6,104 nt of DNA, from the NCBI RefSeq assembly GCF_047607725.1, contig NZ_JBLKSS010000204.1, positions 1 through 6,104 of the forward strand, written 5' to 3'. The translations under genes were made by a program, and so were the position numbers. Below are positions 1-6,000 of this stretch, in pieces (position 1 is the first letter of the stretch; each line of letters begins with the position of its first letter). The DNA is from JBLKSS01 sp047607725. GTDB taxonomy: Bacteria; Pseudomonadota; Gammaproteobacteria; Enterobacterales; Enterobacteriaceae. The notes below the pieces were generated by a model. The model ran no database searches. It had not been told where the DNA came from and saw only the letters and a program-made list of their open reading frames with translations.

Positions 1-6
1 ATATAG

Positions 7-39
7 TGCAAAAAAATCATTTTCTGATCATTTTTTGCA
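7..39. repeat. AT-rich inverted repeat (hairpin) in the IS end
   Basis: TGCAAAAAA (7-15) plus ATCA (16-19) pair with TGAT (25-28) plus TTTTTTGCA (31-39). This gives 13 base pairs around a TTTTC loop, with a two-base bulge (CA, 29-30). The A/T-rich arms could act as a bidirectional terminator for the element's genes or as a protein-binding dyad; the sequence does not decide. Confidence 0.5.
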
Positions 40-65
40 ATGAGTCCAGAATCCTTAAAATCGTT

Positions 66-91
66 GTAAGCCCCGCCAATAAAGGGCTTAC
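66..91. repeat. Short perfect inverted repeat GTAAGCCC...GGGCTTAC
   Basis: GTAAGCCC (66-73) is exactly complementary to GGGCTTAC (84-91) across a 10-base loop. No T-run follows on either strand, so it is not a classical intrinsic terminator. It lies between the two copies of the TCCAGAA motif inside the presumed IS end. Confidence 0.45.
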
Positions 92-115
92 GACTAATCC
101 AACGTTCCCTTTGAT

Positions 116-141
116 AGTCCAGAAATGCTTGCCACCCCACA
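116..141 (-). repeat. Terminal inverted repeat of the left IS copy
   Basis: Read from 141 back to 116, this 26-mer begins TGT and ends TTCTGGACT. Compared position by position with 5965-5990, 18 of 26 bases agree without a gap. The two repeats are inverted relative to each other and both point into the chromosomal segment. Confidence 0.5.
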
Positions 142-156
142 TAACAGCGTTAAACA
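129..156 (+). promoter_or_regulatory. Weak candidate promoter for ycgM spanning the IS junction
   Basis: TTGCCA (129-134, five of six bases of the sigma-70 -35 consensus) lies inside the IS terminal repeat. A 16-base spacer leads to TAAACA (151-156), a poor -10, just outside it. This would be a hybrid IS/chromosome promoter 28 bases before the ycgM start codon. The poor -10 keeps confidence low. Confidence 0.2.
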
Positions 157-183
157 GGGTGTTAACGATTGCAGGAGAGAGCA

Positions 184-840
184 ATGTATCAGCATAGAAA
201 TTGGCAGGGCGCACTGTTGGACTTTCCGGTTAGCAAGGTGGTGTGCGTCGGCAGCAACTACCGTAATCATATTAAAGAAATGGGCAGCGCCACCCCCAGT
301 GAAGCGGTGCTGTTTATCAAGTCTGAGACTGCGCTGTGCGATATTCGTCAACCTATTGCTATTCCTACCGATCGGGGAGAAGTACATCATGAGGTGGAGC
401 TGGCTATCTTGATTGGCGCGCCGTTGAAACAGGCTAACGAGCAACAGGTCTCTCAGGGGATTGCCGGCGTGGGCGGGGCGCTGGATTTGACGCTGCGGGA
501 TCTGCAGGCGCAGTTTAAAAAAGCAGGGCAGCCCTGGGAAAAGGCAAAAGGTTTCGATGGCGCCTGTCCGATTTCGGGGTTTATTCCGGTGGCGGAATTC
601 GGCGATCCCCAGCAGGCGGATTTGACGCTAACGGTTAACGATCTCGTTCGGCAAACGGGCAATACCCGCGACATGATCCATCCCATCCTGCCGCTCATTG
701 CGTATATGAGCCGTTTCTTTACTTTGCGTCCCGGCGATATTGTACTGACGGGCACGCTAGAGGGGGTCGCGGCGCTTAAGCCCGGCGATGCGCTCACATT
801 AAGCCTGAATCAGCATCAGCTGAGCACGCGGATCATTTAG
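184..840 (+). CDS. ycgM: YcgM, fumarylacetoacetate hydrolase-family enzyme
   Basis: This 218-residue protein is near-collinear with E. coli YcgM (about 219) and clearly related to mitochondrial FAHD1. Family members act in the cytosol on small oxo-acids (acylpyruvate hydrolysis, oxaloacetate decarboxylation or tautomerisation) with Mg2+ or Mn2+. Visible active-site features are the lid pair His29 and Glu32 in NHIKEMG, the metal ligands Glu70 and Glu72 in HHEVELA and Asp101 in ALDLTLRD, and Lys122 in the KAKGFD segment. The normally conserved TGTPxGVGP strand reads TGTLEGVAAL, so Pro and the second Gly are replaced. The start at 184 is preferred because AGGAG (173-177) precedes it at good spacing and MYQHRNWQGALLDFPVSKV matches the family N-terminus; the in-frame TTG at 169 lies upstream of that site. 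An IS end lies only 42 bases upstream, so the native promoter is probably lost. The exact physiological substrate is not shown by the sequence. Confidence 0.93.
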   Translation: MYQHRNWQGALLDFPVSKVVCVGSNYRNHIKEMGSATPSEAVLFIKSETALCDIRQPIAIPTDRGEVHHEVELAILIGAPLKQANEQQVSQGIAGVGGALDLTLRDLQAQFKKAGQPWEKAKGFDGACPISGFIPVAEFGDPQQADLTLTVNDLVRQTGNTRDMIHPILPLIAYMSRFFTLRPGDIVLTGTLEGVAALKPGDALTLSLNQHQLSTRII

Positions 841-851
841 CGCCTGATTTT

Positions 852-876
852 AAGCGCCCGGCCCGCGCGGCCGCTT
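852..876. repeat. GC-rich imperfect hairpin after ycgM
   Basis: AAGC (852-855) and GGCC (860-863) can pair with GGCC (869-872) and GCTT (873-876), leaving four unpaired bases in the left arm. No T-run follows, so termination between ycgM and ycgN is doubtful; the hairpin may only modulate the transcript. Confidence 0.3.
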
Positions 877-972
877 GGCGTCGGCCTTGCTCCCGCGCCG
901 AAAACAGTTGCATCCGGGGGGAGGGGAAAAGCATTATATAACGCCCCCTTGATTCACGTAACGGAGACCACC

Positions 973-1422
973 ATGCCTGAACGCCTCTTTTGGCAGACCA
1001 AAACCCTGGCTGAAATGTCCGATGAGGAGTGGGAGTCCCTGTGCGATGGCTGCGGGCGCAGCTGCCTGAATAAATTGATCGATGCGGATACGGATGAAAT
1101 CTATTTCACTAATGTCGCCTGTAATCTACTCAATTTAAAAACATGCCAGTGTCAACATTATACCAACCGATTTGCCTATGAGCCGGCCTGTATCAAGTTG
1201 ACCCGGGAAAATCTGGCTACCTTTGACTGGTTACCCCCCACTTGCGCTTATCGGCTGCAGAGTGAAGGCAAACCGTTGCCCCACTGGCATCCTTTGCTGA
1301 GCGGTTCTAAGGCCGTGATGCACGGTGAGCGTATTTCGGTCAGCCATATTGCGGTCCGGGAAAGCGACGTCATCGACTGGGAAGACCATATATTGAATAA
1401 GCCTGATTGGGCCAAGGGATAA
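973..1422 (+). CDS. ycgN: YcgN, UPF0260 / YkgJ-type cysteine-cluster protein
   Basis: This 149-residue protein follows E. coli YcgN almost end to end, from FWQTKTLAEMSDEEWESLC to DHILNKPDWA. The family is named for a CxxCxxCC cluster thought to bind zinc or iron; its biological role is unknown. Here the cluster reads CDGCGRSC: Cys24, Cys27 and Cys31 are present, but the first Cys of the final pair is Ser30 (codon AGC, one base from TGC). Other cysteines fall at 50, 58, 60 and 73. The start at 973 is chosen because GGAG (963-966) sits six bases before the ATG and the protein then begins MPERLFWQTK, close to the E. coli MSDVPFWQSK region; a TTG at 949 lacks such support. It follows ycgM by 132 bases on the same strand, as in E. 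coli. Whether the altered cluster still binds metal cannot be told from sequence. Confidence 0.92.
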   Translation: MPERLFWQTKTLAEMSDEEWESLCDGCGRSCLNKLIDADTDEIYFTNVACNLLNLKTCQCQHYTNRFAYEPACIKLTRENLATFDWLPPTCAYRLQSEGKPLPHWHPLLSGSKAVMHGERISVSHIAVRESDVIDWEDHILNKPDWAKG

Positions 1423-1749
1423 ACGCAGCACGCACGGGGGCTTTCACTCACGATGAGATCGGGCTATCCCGCGCGAAAAGAGGAGAGGGTATTTTCGCTG
1501 TGGCTCGTAGCCTGGGGCACTCGTCAGCATCCGGCCTTTGACACGACTTCTCTGATAACGCGGCCTCACGTCATAACGAGTTTCGACAGTATGGCTGATG
1601 GGTGTCCGTTTATGCCGCCGGCACGGGCCTCCGCTGGGCTTGAATAAATCGGTGCTGCATGCTGCAGGGATGTTTCAATGCGGCCGTTGGCGCTAAATCA
1701 CACCGTTTTGCGTTTTTTTGCTGAGGTGACATCAGTGTAAACTGTTGCA
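1423..1749. other. Gene-less spacer after ycgN
   Basis: No convincing gene is seen in these 327 bases. A 64-codon open frame (1453-1647, +) has no Shine-Dalgarno and an unconvincing composition. A seven-T run (1713-1719) is not preceded by a clear stem. In E. coli, hlyE and umuDC follow ycgN; nothing here is recognisably their remnant. Confidence 0.5.
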
Positions 1750-2556
1750 TCATTGGTAAGGGCGCCCACGACTTTCATTATAAGCGGACTGGGGCTCGGT
1801 ACTATCAGCGCTCGATAAATTTCCTGCTCCCGCAGGCGCACTGGTTCGTTTATCAACACTTGTCTGCCTGCTTTTTCTGATTAAATGGATCTTTTTACTC
1901 AATAAATTACTCTGAAAAAGTAAGCCATCCCGCTGGCGCAGGTAATCATAATGCGCATTCATGTTATTGACCAGTCTGGCGTAGACCATATTGATCTCGC
2001 CTTCATTTATCTCGGTTTGTAAGCACAACTGTTGTAGCCGTTCGATGTCTGCAATCGCCTCATTTCGCCATAAGTTGGCATTATTGGCCGCGATATTGAG
2101 AGGGACACTCCAGCGCTCCATTAATTTTAGGGAGGCTTTTTCCGGATTGGATGTTTGGTCAATAGCCTTTAATAAAGAAAAGATATTGTCAGGGAATCGA
2201 TGCTCATTCTTTATTCCTGCTGGCCGAACAGCTTTCGCCTGCGGTGTTTCCATGCAACATTCTCCTTCATGATGTTGTGGTGAAACAGGAATATTCCGCT
2301 GCTGTTCTTCCGGTGCCGCCTTGTGTTCCTCCCTCGCTCTCTGCGGCATCCTGCTTTGCTGAAAGCCTCTGGTCCGAGGCCTGTGCGGGTGTGATGTATT
2401 CGATACCGCCTCTAACTTATCCTTGCGGTTCATCATCGTCAGAAAGAGGGTTTGGCACACGGGCCGTTCTGTTAACGTTGCATCTGAATTATGGGTTTGG
2501 TCATGTTTTGTCTTTTCGTTTATTAAGCTTATCGTGCTATCTGGAATTGTATTCAT
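1750..2556 (-). CDS. Orphan 268-residue protein, helical core with disordered flanks
   Basis: I do not recognise this gene. The ATG at 2556 is preceded by AGAGGAAG seven to eight bases upstream; the longer frame from 2712 has no such site and would cover the promoter region. Residues 1-120 are polar and low in hydrophobic residues, rich in Ser, Thr, Asn and Gln at the start (MNTIPDSTISLINEK...), then in Arg, Glu, Gln, His and Pro. Residues about 121-228 look like a compact alpha-helical domain (FPDNIFSLLKAIDQ, WRNEAIADIERLQQLCLQ, YDYLRQRDGLLFQSNLLS). Residues 229-268 are again disordered. There is no signal peptide or membrane segment. It sits where E. coli has other genes, between ycgN and dsbB, with AT-rich upstream DNA, which suggests acquisition. 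The Ser/Thr/Asn/Ile-rich start is compatible with a type III secretion signal, but that is speculation. It could also be a decaying or lineage-specific regulator. Confidence 0.65.
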   Translation of the reverse strand: MNTIPDSTISLINEKTKHDQTHNSDATLTERPVCQTLFLTMMNRKDKLEAVSNTSHPHRPRTRGFQQSRMPQRAREEHKAAPEEQQRNIPVSPQHHEGECCMETPQAKAVRPAGIKNEHRFPDNIFSLLKAIDQTSNPEKASLKLMERWSVPLNIAANNANLWRNEAIADIERLQQLCLQTEINEGEINMVYARLVNNMNAHYDYLRQRDGLLFQSNLLSKKIHLIRKSRQTSVDKRTSAPAGAGNLSSADSTEPQSAYNESRGRPYQ

Positions 2557-2616
2557 ATTCTTCCTCTTGTTATGGTCTCGGTAGTTGAGATGAACAAACC
2601 AAGCGCTATTGGAGCC

Positions 2617-2650
2617 ATGATACCTTTTTCGGATAACAATAACGTAAACA
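2617..2650 (-). promoter_or_regulatory. Candidate PhoP-box promoter for the orphan gene
   Basis: On the minus strand, TGTTTA (2650-2645), a five-base gap and TTGTTA (2639-2634) form a direct repeat. The first half matches the PhoP half-site (T/G)GTTTA fully, the second at four of six bases. Eleven bases further lies TATCAT (2622-2617), five of six of the -10 consensus. This half-site spacing and distance to the -10 are the arrangement of classical PhoP-activated promoters. The predicted start would leave a leader of roughly 55 bases before the ATG at 2556. An AT-rich region produces such matches by chance fairly often. Confidence 0.35.
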
Positions 2651-3228
2651 GCCGACGCCAGGAATTGATTAATTGTGCAAAGACTTATTAATGTCATGCT
2701 TATTCCATTCATAAGTAATGCGTAGCAATAAATACATTACATAAACATGCTGGAAAATAAAGAGAACGGTGCCGTCATGGCGTTGCAATAATCATTATCA
2801 GTTTAAGATTGTCCTTGGCTATAATACTGTGGGTCATAAATAAATGGGTTGCGGGTGAAGCAGGTATTTATTACTTCCTATGTATCCTGCCATTGCTCAA
2901 CGCGCCATGAGCCAGTAAAGTGGTATTGACGCTTAACCTCTGAATATCACTCTCTGTTGATAAACACGTCATGCACTGCGCGGGGGGGGGGGNNTAACAA
3001 TAAAATGGAATACGGTTAATACAGGGGTGTTATAAAAGCCGGCAATTGAAAGACGTCTTACCGGTAAAAGACGGCACGGAAGCGCCGGGGTTAAACACGT
3101 TCGATCTCTTTTTGACGGTTAATGGCGCAGGCGCATTGTGAAAACGAAATGAAAAAGGCCGTTGTTTTAGTCATTCGGTGATAAAATAGGCAGATGATTT
3201 TATCGTTGCCGCGAGGCGATCGTCGGCG
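2651..3228. other. Gene-less region between the orphan gene and dsbB
   Basis: No credible gene is seen. The right-hand strip (about 2660-2860) is strikingly AT-rich and lies upstream of the orphan gene. A 10-base palindrome AAGACGTCTT (3050-3059) is followed by a further AAGACG (3068-3073). The region contains an unresolved G run (2982-2994). In E. coli the umuDC genes lie next to dsbB here; no trace is recognised. Confidence 0.5.
2982..2994. other. Run of 11 G followed by two undetermined bases
   Basis: Eleven consecutive G (2982-2992) are followed by NN (2993-2994). The undetermined bases show that the true length of this homopolymer, and possibly sequence beyond it, was not resolved. It lies in non-coding DNA. 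Confidence 0.9.
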
Positions 3229-3254
3229 CATGACGGCGTGGCGACGCCGTCATG
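3229..3254 (-). terminator. Strong hairpin just downstream of dsbB
   Basis: CATGACGGCGT (3229-3239) and ACGCCGTCATG (3244-3254) form a perfect 11-bp stem with a four-base loop, 14 bases beyond the dsbB stop codon. No T-run follows on the minus strand, so it may end transcription inefficiently, protect the mRNA 3' end, or work with another factor. Confidence 0.55.
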
Positions 3255-3268
3255 CCCTCATGCCGCCA

Positions 3269-3781
3269 TCAACGGGAAAAGAGGTCGCGTTTGCGCGGAG
3301 GGAAGAACTGCGCAAGCAAAATGATCGCCGCTACCGCCAGATAAGCGCCGAAGATGACAATCATCCACTGTGGCATCTCCAGCGACAGGAAATGCCATTG
3401 GCGGACGGCGCAATCGCCGCTGGCGCTAAAGACCGACGGCAGCCATGCGGGAAAATTCACGAAAAAGTCACAGGTGACGAAGGGGGAGGGATGAAGTTGA
3501 ATATCGGTATGTTTCATTGCCAGCAGCAGGCCTTGCCAGGCGCTATAGAGCCAAATCGCCAGACCGGCGAAACGCAGCGGCGTAGCGGGCGCGATGGCGC
3601 CTACCAGGCCGGCGGCAACGACGCCGTACAGGGCGCAACGTTGATAGATACACAGGACGCAGGGATTAAGCAGCAATACATGCTGAAAGTAGAGCGCGCC
3701 CAGTTCCAGCGCGAAGGCGGTCAGTGCCAATAGTAACCAGGCTGCACGATTTTTGGAGCAGCGGTTTAACGATTGCATCAT
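3269..3781 (-). CDS. dsbB: DsbB, disulfide bond formation membrane protein
   Basis: DsbB is an inner-membrane protein that passes electrons from periplasmic DsbA to quinones, keeping DsbA oxidised. This 170-residue protein aligns with E. coli DsbB (176) from MMQSLNRCSKNRAAWLLLA to RKRDLFSR. Four hydrophobic segments are apparent (about 15-30, 50-65, 71-89 and 139-160). The first periplasmic loop has the redox pair Cys41-Val-Leu-Cys44, followed by Arg48, the quinone-site arginine. The second loop has Cys104 and Cys124, matching E. coli Cys104/Cys130. Six residues are missing between those cysteines: E. coli WLPLDKWVPQVFVASGDC is here WLPSVFSASGDC. All four essential cysteines remain, so function is likely. 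The start at 3781 aligns with the E. coli first residue; no clear Shine-Dalgarno precedes it. nhaB, the usual upstream neighbour in E. coli, is absent. Confidence 0.94.
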   Translation of the reverse strand: MMQSLNRCSKNRAAWLLLALTAFALELGALYFQHVLLLNPCVLCIYQRCALYGVVAAGLVGAIAPATPLRFAGLAIWLYSAWQGLLLAMKHTDIQLHPSPFVTCDFFVNFPAWLPSVFSASGDCAVRQWHFLSLEMPQWMIVIFGAYLAVAAIILLAQFFPPRKRDLFSR

Positions 3782-4098
3782 AGAGGATTGTCCAGAGCAG
3801 TTAGTAAGTGGCGTGAAACGAGCATTCTAAATCAAAAAACAACAGACACCAGCGACTTTTCCGTTGACGGCATCCCAGAGCCCGCGCTGTTTTACTATTA
3901 TTGAAGTTACCCCCCGTGCCCGGCGCGAAAAAAGCGGTTCTTTTGGTTGCCGATAGTCATAAGCGGGAGATGGCTTATAGTCTGCCGGCGGCGGGCAAGG
4001 TAAACTAACTCGCTTGTTCATGATTAAGTCACCGCGCCCGCTCGCGAGGGAGGGTGATAGGCATGTGAATTGTTAGAGTTGCTATGGAACAAACGAAT
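3782..4098. other. Divergent dsbB/fadR intergenic region lacking nhaB
   Basis: These 317 bases must hold the promoters of dsbB (leftward) and fadR (rightward). In E. coli nhaB, a Na+/H+ antiporter gene, lies here; no NhaB-like coding remnant is visible. A possible fadR promoter pairs TAGTCA (3954-3959) with TATAGT (3976-3981) at 16-base spacing, but the -35 matches only four of six bases. I find no convincing dsbB promoter by eye. Confidence 0.4.
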
Positions 4099-4968
4099 AT
4101 GGTCATCAAGGCGCAAAGTCTTGCCGGTTTCGCGGAAGAGTTTCTGATTGAAAGCATCTGGAACAATCGCTTTCCGCCTGGCTCCATCCTGCCCGCGGAG
4201 CGGGAGCTTTCCGATCTGATCGGTGTCACCCGCACCACGCTGCGGGAGGTGCTTCAGCGATTGGCCCGTGACGGCTGGCTTAAAATCCAGCACGGCAAGC
4301 CGACCCGGGTGAATAATGTGTGGGAAACGTCCGGCTTGAATATCCTGGAGACGCTGGCGCGGCTTGATCATGACAGCGTGCCACAGCTCATCGATAATCT
4401 GCTCTCGGTGCGCACCAACATCGCCGCGATTTTTATTCGTCTGGCGGTGTCGCTGTATCCTGATAAAGCACAGGCGGTGCTCTCACAGGCTGCGGCGGTG
4501 GACGATAAGGCGGAAGCGGATAAGGCGGATGCGTTCACCGAATTGGATTACCGCATTTTCCACGGCCTGGCGTTTGCCTCAGGCAATCCCATCTATGGCC
4601 TTATTTTTAACGGCCTGAAGGGGCTTTATTTACGGGCGGGGCGCTATTATTTCACTAATCCGCAGGACCGCGAACTGGCGCGCAATTTCTATAGCCAACA
4701 AGCGACGCTATGCCGAGCGGGGCTTTATGATCAGGTCATGGAGCTGGTACGCCGCTACGGTAAAGAGAGCCGGGATATCTGGGGCGCCATGCAATCCGCG
4801 ATGCCCAAGATATCGTGGGGATTTGACCTCGGCGAAGGCGCCGCCCTAAGCCGGACGGCGGCCGTTCGGGGGGCATCAGAGCGGCGGCTGGCGCGGCGGA
4901 CAGCGCTCGATAAGCTCGACATTGCCCTCGTCGTTAACCTGCTCCATATAGACATCAAAGCTCCATAA
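4099..4968 (+). CDS. fadR: FadR, fatty-acid metabolism regulator with an altered C-terminus
   Basis: FadR is a GntR-family dimer that represses fatty-acid degradation genes and activates fabA/fabB; long-chain acyl-CoA releases it from DNA. Residues 1-236 follow E. coli FadR (239 residues) closely. The winged helix (about 10-70) keeps the DNA-contact residues Arg35, Thr44, Arg45, Thr47, Arg49 and His65. The C-terminal domain keeps the acyl-CoA-site stretch RRYGKES..IW (218-228). The start MVIKAQS matches E. coli; an ATG 15 bases upstream (4084) adds five unmatched residues. Two oddities: a 15-base tandem duplication adds five residues (DKAEA/DKADA, about 136-145), and homology stops after Pro236. 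From there the frame runs 53 more residues to 289, antisense to ycgB, while the next frame reads GDLTSAKAPP then stop (4847-4849), resembling the E. coli ending PGDLAIQGR. A small indel near 4807-4816 therefore probably destroyed the native end. DNA binding is likely intact; ligand response is uncertain. Confidence 0.9.
   Translation: MVIKAQSLAGFAEEFLIESIWNNRFPPGSILPAERELSDLIGVTRTTLREVLQRLARDGWLKIQHGKPTRVNNVWETSGLNILETLARLDHDSVPQLIDNLLSVRTNIAAIFIRLAVSLYPDKAQAVLSQAAAVDDKAEADKADAFTELDYRIFHGLAFASGNPIYGLIFNGLKGLYLRAGRYYFTNPQDRELARNFYSQQATLCRAGLYDQVMELVRRYGKESRDIWGAMQSAMPKISWGFDLGEGAALSRTAAVRGASERRLARRTALDKLDIALVVNLLHIDIKAP
4504..4533 (+). repeat. 15-bp tandem duplication inside fadR
   Basis: GATAAGGCGGAAGCG (4504-4518) is followed at once by GATAAGGCGGATGCG (4519-4533), differing at one base. 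The unit is a multiple of three and encodes DKAEA then DKADA, accounting exactly for the five residues by which this FadR exceeds E. coli FadR before the conserved AF.ELDY motif. Confidence 0.85.
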
Positions 4969-5964
4969 CCGATGAATATGCTTCATCACTTCTCGGCGGC
5001 TTTTCGCCAACGGCGCGCGGTTTTGCGGCGTGTAACGCACCGTCAGCGACCGATCGCCGCGCAGATCCACATTCCAGATCTGAATATCCGGCTCCAGATT
5101 GCTCAAATTGTACTGGGAAGAGAGCTCCTGGCGTATCGCCTGGTACCCTTCTTCGTTATGGATGGCCGCGATTTCAAGATAGTTGTTGTGATCGTCGTCG
5201 AGTACCGTAAAGAGGCGAAAATCTCGCATCACCTTCGGCGATAGGAACTGACTGATAAAGCTTTCGTCTTTGAAGTTGTGCATGGCGAAATGCACGGTTT
5301 CCAGCCAATCGCTGCCGGCGATATCGGGGAACTAACGGCGATCTTCCGCCGTGGGCGATTGGCAGATGCGCTTAAATCCTGGAACATGGCAAAACCCAGC
5401 GCATAGGGGTTGAGGCCGCTGTAATACGGGCTGTTGTACGGCGGCTGATAGACCACATTGGTATGGCTGTGCAGGAATTCCAGCATAAACCTATCGCTGA
5501 CTTTACCTTCATCATACAAGTGATTGAGAATGGTATAGTGCCAGAAAGTGGCCCAGCCTTCGTTCATGACCTAGGTCTGTTTTTGCGGATAAAAATACTG
5601 GCTGACTTTGCGCACGATACGCAATATTTCCCGTTGCCAGGGCTCGAGCAGCGGCGCGTTTTTCTCCATGAAATACAGCAGGTTTTCCTGCGGCTCCAGG
5701 GGATAGCGTAAGCGCTGTTCCGTCACTTCCTCTTTTTCTTTGTGCGGCAGCGTGCGCCACAGTTCGTTGACCTGACTTTGCAAATGTTCTTCCCGGCTTC
5801 TTCTGGCGGGATTTTTCTTCCTGCAGCGAGATCTTTTGCGGGCGTTTGTAACGGTCGACGCCGTGATTCATCAGCGCATGGCAGGAATCCAATAATTGCT
5901 CCACCTGTTCAACGCCATAGCGCTCTTCGCTTTTGGTAATATAGTTGCGGGCGAAAATCAGGTA
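4876..5964 (-). pseudogene. ycgB: ycgB (SpoVR family), 5'-truncated and multiply disrupted
   Basis: The remains cover roughly residues 149-510 of E. coli YcgB (510 residues), a SpoVR-family protein of unclear function in enterobacteria. From the gene's 5' side: homology begins at YLIFARNYITKSEERYG and is cut at 5964/5965 by an IS end, removing the start. One extra A at about 5799 shifts the frame between SRQK and SREEHLQSQVNELW. An amber codon (5571-5573) replaces Gln in QKQTQVMNEGW. One base is missing at 5374-5375 after GFAMFQDL, shifting the frame before KRICQSPTAED. A second amber (5332-5334) lies just before FPDIAGSDWLE, where E. coli has Trp. After that the C-terminus is intact to RCPPRQPPL and a TGA (4878-4876). 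Protein-level similarity between lesions is still very high, so decay is recent. Its 3' end overlaps fadR tail to tail. Confidence 0.95.
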
Positions 5965-5990
5965 TGTAGCGATGCAAAAGATTCTGGACT
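5965..5990 (+). repeat. Terminal inverted repeat of the right IS copy
   Basis: This 26-base end begins TGTAGCGATG and finishes ATTCTGGACT. It agrees with the minus strand of 116-141 at 18 of 26 ungapped positions, and its last 11 bases equal the minus strand of 43-53. Confidence 0.55.
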
Positions 5991-6000
5991 AATTTGCAGT

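Larger units (their letters stand above)
1..141. mobile_element. Terminus of an insertion sequence (IS21-like architecture), non-coding end
   Basis: The stretch ends at 141 in CA-3', and its last 26 bases (116-141), read on the minus strand, match the first 26 bases of the element at the other end of the window at 18 of 26 positions. The TGT tip and the inner TTCTGGACT core are shared at identical spacing. An 11-base copy of the core, AGTCCAGAATC, recurs at 43-53 and is identical to the minus strand of 5980-5990. Short repeats stacked inside a TG...CA terminus are typical of IS21-family ends, but IS3 and IS481 elements also start TG. No coding sequence is seen here, as expected for the downstream non-coding end of an element whose genes lie left of the window. 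The family assignment is inference; the repeat match is seen directly. Confidence 0.5.

Noticed and set aside
949..972. TTG start for ycgN
   Set aside because: The ATG at 973 has GGAG at ideal distance and fits the family N-terminus.
1453..1647. 64-codon plus-strand frame containing DSMADG, faintly like the UmuD active-site motif GDSMIDG
   Set aside because: Only a six-residue resemblance, the UmuD-type glycine before Asp is absent, no other UmuD residues align, and there is no Shine-Dalgarno. Probably chance.
1991..2588. Plus-strand open frames across the orphan gene
   Set aside because: They lack ribosome-binding sites and show cysteine- and serine-rich compositions typical of antisense frames.
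2557..2712. N-terminal extension of the orphan gene from an ATG at 2712
   Set aside because: No Shine-Dalgarno, AT-rich promoter-like DNA, and a much better start at 2556.
3194..3733. Long plus-strand open frame opposite dsbB
   Set aside because: It is the antisense shadow of dsbB, which has full family similarity; the plus-strand peptide has no recognisable features.
4084..4098. Upstream ATG giving five extra FadR residues
   Set aside because: The E. coli protein begins MVIKAQS, matching the ATG at 4099; neither has a strong Shine-Dalgarno, so homology decides.
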